Assembly (NCBI GenBank): GCA_947476515.1
Contig: CANJQZ010000009.1
Location: 1-21,357, forward strand
Source of the DNA: Flavobacteriales bacterium
GTDB taxonomy: Bacteria; Bacteroidota; Bacteroidia; Flavobacteriales_D; Crocinitomicaceae
Length of the DNA stretch: 21,357 nt
Direction of reading: 5' to 3'
A program made the translations under genes and the position numbers. Of this stretch, positions 7,780 through 15,182 are shown one piece after another (positions within the stretch are counted from its first letter, which is position 1; every line of letters starts with the position of its first letter). The notes below the pieces were generated by a model. That model made no database searches. It was not told the origin of the DNA and saw only the letters and a list, made by a program, of their open reading frames with translations.

Positions 7780-7787
7780 CAAAAATA
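7780..7787 (-). promoter_or_regulatory. Probable -7 element of the ABC-bshC-eda operon (TATTTTTG)
   Basis: On the minus strand TATTTTTG matches TAnnTTTG and ends 16 bases before the ATG at 7764. No TTG is found at a suitable -33 distance, so confidence is moderate. Confidence 0.4.
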
Positions 7788-7836
7788 GCTTGTCTATCGG
7801 TTTATTTGAGTTTTTTATTTTTTTTTACAGAAAGAA

Positions 7837-7866
7837 TTTGATTTGTGCAAAAAATTCCTATCTTTG
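7837..7866 (+). promoter_or_regulatory. rpmH promoter (TTTG, 18-bp spacer, TATCTTTG)
   Basis: TTTG at 7837-7840 and TATCTTTG at 7859-7866 match the two Bacteroidota promoter elements, with an 18-base spacer. The start codon of rpmH is about 36 bases downstream. This is the best-formed promoter in the window. Confidence 0.75.
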
Positions 7867-7902
7867 CATTCCTAATTTTGAACAGCATTAAGGATATATA
7901 AG

Positions 7903-8061
7903 ATGAAAAGAACGTTTCAACCATCGGTAAGAAAAAGAAGAAACAAACACGGTTTCCGCAGTAGAATGGCTAGCAAGAATGGCCGTAGAGTTTTGGCGTC
8001 TAGACGTCGCAAAGGAAGAAAGAAACTTTCAGTTTCTGACGAAGGTCTGCACAAGCGTTAA
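7903..8061 (+). CDS. rpmH: 50S ribosomal protein L34
   Basis: The 52-residue, strongly basic product begins MKRTFQPSVRKRRNKHGF, the invariant L34 start. It continues with SRMASKNGRRVLASRRRKGR, then ends with a short Bacteroidota-type extension to HKR. Length and motif leave little doubt. L34 is a small structural protein of the large ribosomal subunit that binds 23S rRNA. In many bacteria rpmH sits with rnpA and dnaA; here it is a single-gene unit with its own promoter and a strong terminator 8 bases downstream, between divergent and convergent unrelated genes. Its codons include more CGT/CGC arginine than the neighbours, consistent with high expression. Confidence 0.97.
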   Translation: MKRTFQPSVRKRRNKHGFRSRMASKNGRRVLASRRRKGRKKLSVSDEGLHKR

Positions 8062-8069
8062 GATATATT

Positions 8070-8096
8070 AACCTCGGTTAGCCGAGGTTTTTTTTT
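8070..8096 (+). terminator. Intrinsic terminator of rpmH
   Basis: A perfect 8-bp stem (AACCTCGG against CCGAGGTT) with loop TTAG is followed by an uninterrupted T run to 8096. It lies 8 bases after the rpmH stop and 2 bases before the end of the convergent cysN gene. Confidence 0.9.
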
Positions 8097-8098
8097 GA

Positions 8099-9319
8099 CT
8101 ATTGAATAGTACCTGCCGCTAATGTGGCATTATTTGATAGGTCTATCAAAATAAAACTTCCCAATTCTTTAGAGAAAAGATAGTTGTCAAATGCTATAAT
8201 TTCTTTAGTCTGAATTTCAACATCTACTATTTCATTTAATTCAATTTCATTTACTTTGTGAAGGGCATTTATTTTTTTAATGCAAGCAATCACTTTAAAT
8301 GAGCCCAATTGAAGTAAATACTCTTGATCTATTAATCCATTATTTTTAGACATCCAGCATAAATTTGCAGAAATTTTATTGGAAAAATTAGGTAAAAAGG
8401 CTTTGTTATAAAAAATAGAACCTCTCGTCACATTAATTTTCTCCTTCAATCTAAGGGCAATAGGCATTCCTGCAAAAGCCAGCTCAATAGCATTAAAGTT
8501 GCTGCTAATTTCCTCTACTGTAGCGGATATTCCCATTGCTCCCACTAGAACTTTTTGTCCAACAGCAATACTACCAGCGACAACCTCACCTAAATAAAAA
8601 TCAGAGTCTTTACTCTGCATAACATGTTGGACTTGAAATCGAAAATTAGTAGATTCAATGACTTTTTCTATTGGAGAGAAATTGCTGATTTGTTCAAAGA
8701 GTGTTCCGCCATGATACCATGGCATTTTTCCCGTTACGAAGGTTACTTGTTCACCATTAAGGGCTGAGAGAGGGATCAAACTCACATCAACAAGACCTAT
8801 TTCAGCAGCGAAGGTTAAATATTCACCAGAAATCTTATCAAATACTTCTTGATTATAATGAACTAGGTCCATTTTATTTACTGCTACAATAACTTTGGAA
8901 ACTTGAAGTAATGCTGCAATCTTGCTATGGCGCTTGGTTTGTTCGGTAATTCCTGTTTTTACATCAATTAATATTATTGCGATATCACATAATGAGGCTC
9001 CTGTAAACATATTTCGGGTATATTCAAGATGACCAGGAGTATCCGAGATAATATATTTATGGGTATCGGTAGAAAAATATTTATAGGCAACATCTATGGT
9101 AATTCCTTGCTCCCTTTCGGCACGAAGGCCATCCGTTAGATAAGAAAGATCAAAGTTTTCATGTAAGGTTCTACTGTTTTTCAGTTCACTTAAGCCCAAT
9201 AGAATATCTGTTGAAATAGCACCAGAATCAAAGAGAAGTCGCCCGATGAGGGTACTTTTCCCATCATCAACATTTCCGGCAGTAAAGAGGCGAATCAATT
9301 TTTTATTTTCCATATCCAT
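8099..9319 (-). CDS. cysN: Sulfate adenylyltransferase subunit 1 (GTPase subunit)
   Basis: The 406-residue product is an EF-Tu-like GTPase that couples GTP hydrolysis to ATP sulfurylase activity: sulfate + ATP to APS + pyrophosphate. GTPase motifs are complete: GNVDDGKS (15-22), GITIDVAY (72-79), DTPGH (93-97), NKMD (148-151) and SAL (185-187). Two beta-barrel domains follow (about 215-400). It is about 70 residues shorter than E. coli CysN (475), in keeping with the stand-alone Bacteroidota form that has no fused APS kinase. Its ATG shares one base with the cysD stop (TAATG), so the two subunits are translationally coupled. No APS kinase or reductase gene is visible in the window. Confidence 0.93.
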   Translation of the reverse strand: MDMENKKLIRLFTAGNVDDGKSTLIGRLLFDSGAISTDILLGLSELKNSRTLHENFDLSYLTDGLRAEREQGITIDVAYKYFSTDTHKYIISDTPGHLEYTRNMFTGASLCDIAIILIDVKTGITEQTKRHSKIAALLQVSKVIVAVNKMDLVHYNQEVFDKISGEYLTFAAEIGLVDVSLIPLSALNGEQVTFVTGKMPWYHGGTLFEQISNFSPIEKVIESTNFRFQVQHVMQSKDSDFYLGEVVAGSIAVGQKVLVGAMGISATVEEISSNFNAIELAFAGMPIALRLKEKINVTRGSIFYNKAFLPNFSNKISANLCWMSKNNGLIDQEYLLQLGSFKVIACIKKINALHKVNEIELNEIVDVEIQTKEIIAFDNYLFSKELGSFILIDLSNNATLAAGTIQ

Positions 9320-10218
9320 TAAAAATAGCCCTCCTTTTTACGGTCTTCCATTCCCGCATCACTTATTCTGTCATCGATTCGTGTAGCACCTCTTTCAGAA
9401 ATTCTTGCATGAATCAGTTCTTCAATTACTTCAGATACTGTGCTCGCGTCACTTTCAATAGCTGCTGTACAAGTCATGTCGCCAACGGTCCGATATCTTA
9501 CCTTCCTGGTTTCAATTACATCATTTTCGTCAACTTTCACGAATTGATTCATACACATCAAGGAACCATCTACTAATTGGAAACAGGGACGCGAATGTGA
9601 AAAATACAAAGAAGGAAGTATTATGTTTTCACGCAAAATATATTGCCAAACATCAATTTCAGTCCAATTCGACAAGGGAAAAACCCTCATGTTTTCACCT
9701 TTCAAAATCGAACCATTCAAAATACGCCATACTTCAGGCCCTTGGGATTCAGGGAGCCATTTACCTTGAAGATTTCGATGAGAAAAAATTCTTTCTTTAG
9801 CGCGCGCTTTTTCTTCGTCGCGTCGTGCTCCACCAATACAAGCATCAAAATCGTATAATTCAATCGCTTTTAATAAAGAAATGGTTTGAAAGGTATTTCT
9901 AGACGGAAATTTTTGATCCAAATCCACAAGTCCATTTAGGGTCATATCCTCAGCGACATAGCGAATAAATAATTTTAGATTTAAATCCTGAACCAAGACA
10001 TCTCTAAAATCCAATGCTTCCTGAAAATTATGACCCGTGTCAATATGAAGCAAAGAAAAAGGTATTTTGTGAGGATAAAATGCTTTTTTAGCAAGATGAA
10101 CCAAACAAATACTATCCTTTCCACCGCTAAATAATAGCACTGGATTTTGAAACTGCGCAGCTGTTTCTCTAAGAATGTAAATGGCCTCTGCCTCTAATTG
10201 ATCTAAAAAATCCATCAT
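9319..10218 (-). CDS. cysD: Sulfate adenylyltransferase subunit 2 (catalytic)
   Basis: The 299-residue product is the catalytic ATP sulfurylase subunit of the PP-loop ATPase superfamily. The pyrophosphate-binding loop FSGGKDS is at 30-36. Further family stretches are HIDTGHNFQEALDFRD, GGARRDEEKARAKERIFS and the sulfate-binding-region sequence FPLSNWTEIDVWQYI. Length equals E. coli CysD (about 302). It is the first gene of a cysD-cysN pair that activates sulfate to APS for cysteine synthesis or for sulfation. A near-consensus -7 site (TTACTTTG, one mismatch, 10240-10247) lies 21 bases upstream, just behind the pckA terminator. Start chosen at the first Met; the second Met is equally possible. 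Confidence 0.95.
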   Translation of the reverse strand: MMDFLDQLEAEAIYILRETAAQFQNPVLLFSGGKDSICLVHLAKKAFYPHKIPFSLLHIDTGHNFQEALDFRDVLVQDLNLKLFIRYVAEDMTLNGLVDLDQKFPSRNTFQTISLLKAIELYDFDACIGGARRDEEKARAKERIFSHRNLQGKWLPESQGPEVWRILNGSILKGENMRVFPLSNWTEIDVWQYILRENIILPSLYFSHSRPCFQLVDGSLMCMNQFVKVDENDVIETRKVRYRTVGDMTCTAAIESDASTVSEVIEELIHARISERGATRIDDRISDAGMEDRKKEGYF

Positions 10219-10252
10219 TCAAAAATAGCGATTTTTAAGCAAAGTAACGATC

Positions 10253-10276
10253 AAAAAAAAGCTGCCGAAGCAGCTT
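10253..10276 (-). terminator. Intrinsic terminator of pckA with UUCG tetraloop
   Basis: Read on the minus strand: AAGCTGC, loop TTCG, GCAGCTT, followed by a run of T residues. The loop is the very stable UUCG type closed by a C-G pair. It lies about 27 bases past the pckA stop and separates pckA from cysD. Confidence 0.9.
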
Positions 10277-10302
10277 GATCTATTAGGGTGTTGATTGATG
10301 AA

Positions 10303-11913
10303 CTATACTAAAACTTTAGGTGCTGCAGCTAATATTTCAGCACTTGTTTCTGCTGCAAATTTTTCAAAATTTGCAACAAATTTTTGGGCTAAATTCTGGG
10401 CTGTCTCGTCATATGCTTGTTTGTCTGTCCAAGTATTACGAGGATTCATTAATTCACTTGGAACACCTTCACAAACTGTAGGGAAGGACAATTCAAAGAA
10501 CGGCATGGATTCATAAGAAACATTATTTAACTTTCCTGTCAAAGCAGCAGTAATCATTGCTCTTGTATAAGATAATTTCATTCTAGAACCAGTTCCATAA
10601 GAACCACCGGACCAACCTGTATTAATTAACCAAACTTTAATATCTGTTCCGTGTAATTTATCGCCTAACAATTTCGCGTATTTTGCAGGATGTAATGGTA
10701 AAAAAGCTGCGCCAAATCCTGCTGAAAAAGTAGTAGTGGGTTCTGTAATTCCAACTTCAGTTCCTGCCACTTTCGCTGTATATCCTGACATAAAATGATA
10801 CATGGCTTGTTCTTTAGTTAAAAGAGAAATTGGAGGAAGTACCCCGAAAGCATCTGCTGTTAAAAAGAATATGTTTTTTGGAGCTCCACCAATAGAAGGA
10901 ACAACAACATTATCTATAAAATGAATTGGGTAGGACACCCTTGTATTTTCAGTTATGGTACCATCTGAATAATCAGGACTTGAAGATTCTGCTTTAAAAC
11001 CAATATTTTCTAATAAGGCACCAAATTTAATAGCGTTATAAATCTGAGGTTCTTTATCAGCTGATAGGTCGATTGTTTTAGCATAACAACCACCCTCAAA
11101 ATTAAATACAGTGTTTTCACTCCAACCATGCTCATCATCTCCAATCAACTGACGGTTTGGATCTGAGGAAAGGGTAGTTTTACCGGTTCCTGACAAACCA
11201 AAAAAGATAGCAGTATCACCATCTTTTCCAATATTTGCTGAACAATGCATGGACAGCACCCCTTTTTCATGAGGTAAAATAAAATTTAAAGCAGAGAAAA
11301 TTCCTTTTTTAATTTCACCAGTATATCCAGTTCCACCAATTAATATTATTTTTTTAGTAAAATTCAGAATTGCAAAATTAGCTTGACGGGTTCCATCAAT
11401 TTTTGGATCTGCTAAAAAAGAAGGAATACATACAATATGCCAATCTGGTAAGAAAGTTTCAATGGTCTCATCCTCTGGACGCAAGAACATATTATAGGCA
11501 AACAAGCTAGACCAAGCCAATTCGGTAACAACACGAATATTCATTTGAAAATCAACATCAGCACATGCTTGAGCATCTCTTACATATACATCCTTACCAT
11601 TCAAATACGCTAACATACGATTGTAAAGAGCATCAAATTGCGCGGGAGTAAAACCAATATTTACATTGCCCCACCAAACAGCATTTTCAGTAATCTCATC
11701 TCTAACAATGAACCTATCTTTAGGAGAACGACCTGTAAATTCTCCCGTTTCAATAGCAAGAGCACCAGTATCTGTAAGCATCCCTTCACCACAAAGAATA
11801 CAGTCTTCAACCAGTTCTGCAGGAGAAAGGTTCCAGTATTGACTGCCTAAATTATGCATCCCGAGTGAAGCAGATAAATCTGCGTTTTCACCAAATTTTC
11901 CGACTAAATCCAT
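10303..11913 (-). CDS. pckA: Phosphoenolpyruvate carboxykinase (ATP)
   Basis: The 536-residue product is a full-length ATP-dependent PEP carboxykinase, which converts oxaloacetate and ATP to phosphoenolpyruvate, CO2 and ADP, the first committed step of gluconeogenesis. Motifs seen are the substrate loop FTGRSPKDRFIV (59-70), the P-loop GLSGTGKTT (239-247), the metal-binding DDEHGW (259-264), GGCYAKT (274-280), and the adenine-binding region including NTRVSYPIHFI. It is monocistronic, with a perfect -7 element TAATTTTG (11950-11957 on the complementary strand) and its own terminator. Citrate synthase, which uses the same oxaloacetate pool, is encoded nearby but in a separate unit. Confidence 0.97.
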   Translation of the reverse strand: MDLVGKFGENADLSASLGMHNLGSQYWNLSPAELVEDCILCGEGMLTDTGALAIETGEFTGRSPKDRFIVRDEITENAVWWGNVNIGFTPAQFDALYNRMLAYLNGKDVYVRDAQACADVDFQMNIRVVTELAWSSLFAYNMFLRPEDETIETFLPDWHIVCIPSFLADPKIDGTRQANFAILNFTKKIILIGGTGYTGEIKKGIFSALNFILPHEKGVLSMHCSANIGKDGDTAIFFGLSGTGKTTLSSDPNRQLIGDDEHGWSENTVFNFEGGCYAKTIDLSADKEPQIYNAIKFGALLENIGFKAESSSPDYSDGTITENTRVSYPIHFIDNVVVPSIGGAPKNIFFLTADAFGVLPPISLLTKEQAMYHFMSGYTAKVAGTEVGITEPTTTFSAGFGAAFLPLHPAKYAKLLGDKLHGTDIKVWLINTGWSGGSYGTGSRMKLSYTRAMITAALTGKLNNVSYESMPFFELSFPTVCEGVPSELMNPRNTWTDKQAYDETAQNLAQKFVANFEKFAAETSAEILAAAPKVLV

Positions 11914-11949
11914 AATGTTATCTAATTTAGATTTTCAATAATATTAGAG

Positions 11950-11957
11950 CAAAATTA
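11950..11957 (-). promoter_or_regulatory. -7 promoter element of pckA (TAATTTTG)
   Basis: On the minus strand TAATTTTG matches TAnnTTTG exactly and lies 36 bases before the ATG. No TTG is found at the expected -33 distance. The remainder of the pckA-hydrolase intergenic region holds only the hydrolase promoter and a weak 5-bp-arm repeat. Confidence 0.5.
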
Positions 11958-12143
11958 AGGGCATGTTAGGGATTTGTGACTATTTTGACTCAACTATTTA
12001 CGAACAATTGTAAAATAGGGTGTTGAGAAAAATTTTAGTTTTTTTGAAAGATTTTACTTACCTTATATTAGTGTATAAATGACACTATCTTAAAATTAGT
12101 ATTTAACCATTAAAGAAATCATTTTTTAACTTCAATAAATAAC

Positions 12144-12170
12144 TTGGACCGTAACTTTTATTTAGATTTG
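12144..12170 (+). promoter_or_regulatory. Promoter of the serine hydrolase gene
   Basis: TTG at 12144-12146 and a perfect TAGATTTG at 12163-12170 are separated by 16 bases, and the ATG follows 18 bases later. The upstream TTG that could be read as an in-frame start codon is better explained as the -33 element. Confidence 0.55.
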
Positions 12171-12188
12171 TTAGAGATTACTATCACT

Positions 12189-14084
12189 ATGAAAAAGAAA
12201 CCCTTTATATTCCTAATTCTGAGTATTATTTTATTTTCTTTTTGCATGCAGCAATGGAAGGGAAATCCGAATACGCCATTCCCACTAATCCCTAAAAATT
12301 GGTTAAGTGATAAATTAAAAAAGTCACAAAATCTTTCAATATCAGAACAATTTAAAGCTATTGAAAAAGAGCTTGTGCTCTTAAAAAATGATGCTCAAGT
12401 GTTGCCTTTAAGTAAGCTAGATAGAAAAATTGCATTATTAAGTATTGGAGGAAACAGTTCCGAATTTAAAGAAACGATTTCATTATTTGCCCAGACGACA
12501 AATTTCACATTTCACAATGCGGAGCAAATACCAGATTCTATATATAAAAGGCTGGAACAATTTGATTTATGTTTGGTTTCCTTTCATGCTGACAGTACAG
12601 AATCACTTACCATCAATAAGCAGCAACATGTTGTTTTAGAAAAATTACCAAAGAACCTTGAAAAAATCAGTATTATATTTGGTGAAGGAGAGATTTTTAA
12701 AAGCAATCTTCATTCACATTGCAAGGCGATTATTTGGGGGCGTGAAAACCATTGGATGGCTCAAAATAGAGCGGCACAACTTCTTTTTGGGGCTATTGGA
12801 ACTAAGGCCATCTTAGAGCATGATCTTGGGCATCTATATAAAACGGGGCATGGATTAGTTTCTATACCTAATGGCCGCCTTAAATTCGGGACTCCTGAAG
12901 AAGTAGGAATTGATCCTAATAAATTAAAAAGAATTGATGAAATTGCCTTAAAAGGAATTAAAGATGGGGCTTATCCAGGCTGTCAAATTGCTGTTGCCGT
13001 AAAGGGACAATTTATTTACCGAAAAAGTTTTGGTGCACAAACCTATCTAGATTCTAGTATCAAGATAAATAATGAAGCTGTTTATGATATTGCATCCATT
13101 TCTAAAATAGCGGGATCTACACTACTAGCAATGCATTTACAATACAAAGGTTTATATAGTTTAGATAAAAAATTGAAAGATTACATTCCAGAACTAACTA
13201 AGGAAACCAGCTACAGCAATATTGGATTAAGAGAAATGATGGCGCATCAATCTGGATTAACGCCATGGATTGCGTTTTATAAAAAAACACTAAAAAGTGG
13301 TCAGTTAAATCCGAGTATATATGCAAAGAAAGCAGGAAATGGATATGAATTAGAGGTAGCGGAAAATATTTTTATGCTTACGGATTATGTTGACAGTATG
13401 TATCAGCAAATTTTAGCAACTCCATTAGGTGCAAAAAAATATGAGTATTCCGATTTATGCTACTATTTTACACAAAAGATTTTCGAGAAATTAATTGGAA
13501 AGAAGCAAAACACCTATTTAACAGAAATGATCTATGCTCCAATGGGATTAAGATATTTACGCTATTTACCTAGGTCTTTTTTCCCTTTGAACCAAATTGT
13601 TCCTACTGAAAAAGATCAAGCATTTAGAAAACAACTAATACATGGTTATGTGCATGATCCCGGAGCAGCAATGTTAGGAGGAGTCGGCGGGCATGCAGGA
13701 ATCTTCTCCAATGCAACAGATCTTGCAAGTATCATGCAACTCATATTAAATCATGGGCAATATGGTGGACAGACTTATTTCAACGAAGCGATTATGCAAG
13801 AATATACCAAGGCACAATTTGCAGGAAACAGAAGGGGTGCAGGATTTGACAGGCCGAACGCAAGTGGCGGTGGAACTTGCGATGAGTTGGCATCTTCCTT
13901 AAGTTTTGGCCATTCAGGTTTTACGGGAACATTAGCATGGGCAGACCCAAAGGATGAAGTAGTTTTTATATTTCTTTCGAACAGAGTTCATCCGGACCAA
14001 GACAACTGGAAATTACGTGACTTAGGAATCCGGACGCAACTTCAACATGTAGTTTATGAAGCTGTAAACAGTAGAAAAAAGTAA
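12189..14084 (+). CDS. Exported serine hydrolase (class C beta-lactamase-like) with GH3 C-terminal-domain remnant
   Basis: From the ATG at 12189 the product has 631 residues. I preferred this start over the in-frame TTG at 12144 because it begins directly with a signal sequence (MKKKPFIFLILSIILFSF). Residues about 50-235 resemble the C-terminal domain of glycoside hydrolase family 3: LVLLKNDAQVLPL, IALLSIGG, and AAQLLFGAIGTKAIL. Residues about 240-620 are a penicillin-binding-protein/beta-lactamase-like serine hydrolase, with SISK at 303-306 (the SxxK nucleophile motif), YSD at 420-422 (usual YxN) and HSG at 575-577. Related Bacteroidota proteins of about 1000 residues carry a NagZ-like GH3 barrel in front; that barrel is absent here. 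It is likely periplasmic and concerned with cell-wall or ester hydrolysis, but the substrate is unknown. Its stop directly abuts the convergent VOC gene. Confidence 0.85.
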   Translation: MKKKPFIFLILSIILFSFCMQQWKGNPNTPFPLIPKNWLSDKLKKSQNLSISEQFKAIEKELVLLKNDAQVLPLSKLDRKIALLSIGGNSSEFKETISLFAQTTNFTFHNAEQIPDSIYKRLEQFDLCLVSFHADSTESLTINKQQHVVLEKLPKNLEKISIIFGEGEIFKSNLHSHCKAIIWGRENHWMAQNRAAQLLFGAIGTKAILEHDLGHLYKTGHGLVSIPNGRLKFGTPEEVGIDPNKLKRIDEIALKGIKDGAYPGCQIAVAVKGQFIYRKSFGAQTYLDSSIKINNEAVYDIASISKIAGSTLLAMHLQYKGLYSLDKKLKDYIPELTKETSYSNIGLREMMAHQSGLTPWIAFYKKTLKSGQLNPSIYAKKAGNGYELEVAENIFMLTDYVDSMYQQILATPLGAKKYEYSDLCYYFTQKIFEKLIGKKQNTYLTEMIYAPMGLRYLRYLPRSFFPLNQIVPTEKDQAFRKQLIHGYVHDPGAAMLGGVGGHAGIFSNATDLASIMQLILNHGQYGGQTYFNEAIMQEYTKAQFAGNRRGAGFDRPNASGGGTCDELASSLSFGHSGFTGTLAWADPKDEVVFIFLSNRVHPDQDNWKLRDLGIRTQLQHVVYEAVNSRKK

Positions 14085-15149
14085 TTATTTTACTCTATTC
14101 AATCCCATTGCTTTCAAGATAAATCTTGGTAGCGACTTTCCTGGTTTTCTGTTTTTCAGATTAATATACCACCCAATCTTTTTAAGAACGGGAACCTTAT
14201 GGGTTTCTACAAATTCAATTAAAGTTCCGTCGGGATCTTCAACATAAGAAAAACGACCCCCTGCTTCACCCATGTCAAAAGTGCTACCACTATCAACTGT
14301 AAATGGGAAACCTAAAGTATCACATTGCTTTTGTAAGGCATCCATTCCTTGAACATCAAAACAAAGATGAATAAAGCCCCAATCTCCCCACAAACGATTC
14401 TCAAATATTTTTCGACTGGTATTGTCCTCTAAAACTTGAACCAATTCTATTGAAGACGCCCCCAATAAAGGTGCAAAAGGACCTTTTCGATCTGCACTAT
14501 GGGAAAGACGAACGCGCCTAAAAGTACGATTGCCACCATTCAATCCATTAAAATCTTCAAAAACACCTGTTACATCATAATCAATAAGATCATAGTTTAA
14601 TATATCTCTATACAATACCAGAGATTTATCCATGTCTGAAACACCAATAATTGAACCAGCAACACCTCCACATCGCGACTTATGACCTGTTTGACCAAAC
14701 CAAGAATTGGATTCTGCCACTTGAAAAATATTTCCATTAGGATCTAATAGAAAAAAAGAAAGCGCACCATTTGGATCTTTTCTTGGTTCATTTAAGATGG
14801 TAACCTTATTTTTCTTTAGGAATTCATAAGAAGCTTGTACATCTCTAGATTTTATTTTACATGCCAATAATCCAAAATCACCAATACGGATATCAAAAGA
14901 AGCTTTCTCAGTATTCCGAGAAGTAAATTGCCAAATTTCGAAACCTCCCCCCCCATTCATACTCAATGCAAGAGTGGCTGTTCGAGACTGCACCTTATCT
15001 GCAGTGTAATCTATCATCAAAGGAGCTTCTGCCGCCTCTTCAAATATCTTAACATCCATGCCAAATTGTACTCTGTACCAAGCCCAAATTTCTTTAACAT
15101 TAGGGACACCAATACCCATTTGTTGAATTCCACAAATGATTTTCTCCAT
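14085..15149 (-). CDS. Two-domain VOC (glyoxalase/extradiol dioxygenase-like) protein
   Basis: The 354-residue product contains two tandem VOC domains (about residues 5-148 and 162-318). Each ends in the family pattern around DPNGNIFQVAE (136-146) or EDPDGTLIEFVE (304-315). VOC proteins usually bind a divalent metal through His and Glu. Here His261 (GFIHLCFD) and Glu312 look like ligands, while the usual first histidine of each domain is replaced (QMGIGV in the first, GSIIGV in the second). The activity is therefore open: lyase, dioxygenase or a non-enzymatic binding role. A lysine-rich tail of about 35 residues follows. An eight-guanine tract lies in codons 66-68. It may be read from its own -7 element in the 33-base gap after the patatin gene. 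Confidence 0.8.
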   Translation of the reverse strand: MEKIICGIQQMGIGVPNVKEIWAWYRVQFGMDVKIFEEAAEAPLMIDYTADKVQSRTATLALSMNGGGGFEIWQFTSRNTEKASFDIRIGDFGLLACKIKSRDVQASYEFLKKNKVTILNEPRKDPNGALSFFLLDPNGNIFQVAESNSWFGQTGHKSRCGGVAGSIIGVSDMDKSLVLYRDILNYDLIDYDVTGVFEDFNGLNGGNRTFRRVRLSHSADRKGPFAPLLGASSIELVQVLEDNTSRKIFENRLWGDWGFIHLCFDVQGMDALQKQCDTLGFPFTVDSGSTFDMGEAGGRFSYVEDPDGTLIEFVETHKVPVLKKIGWYINLKNRKPGKSLPRFILKAMGLNRVK

Positions 15150-15163
15150 TTTATTTTTTTTTA

Positions 15164-15171
15164 CAAAGATA
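15164..15171 (-). promoter_or_regulatory. Probable -7 element of the VOC gene (TATCTTTG)
   Basis: On the minus strand TATCTTTG is an exact -7 match placed 14 bases before the VOC start, in the 33-base gap behind the patatin gene. No clear -33 TTG is seen, so read-through from patatin could also drive the gene. Confidence 0.4.
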
Positions 15172-15182
15172 ATTAAAGGTCG

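Noticed and set aside
9597..9858. Two plus-strand open frames of about 67-71 codons inside cysD
   Set aside because: They lie antisense to a well-conserved enzyme gene, have no domain or signal features, and look like chance frames.
12070..12086. Inverted repeat AGTGT-N7-ACACT between pckA and the hydrolase
   Set aside because: The arms are only 5 bases in AT-rich sequence and match no known operator; chance occurrence is likely.
12144..12188. N-terminal extension of the serine hydrolase from a TTG codon
   Set aside because: It adds polar residues ahead of the signal sequence, and the region holds the promoter elements.
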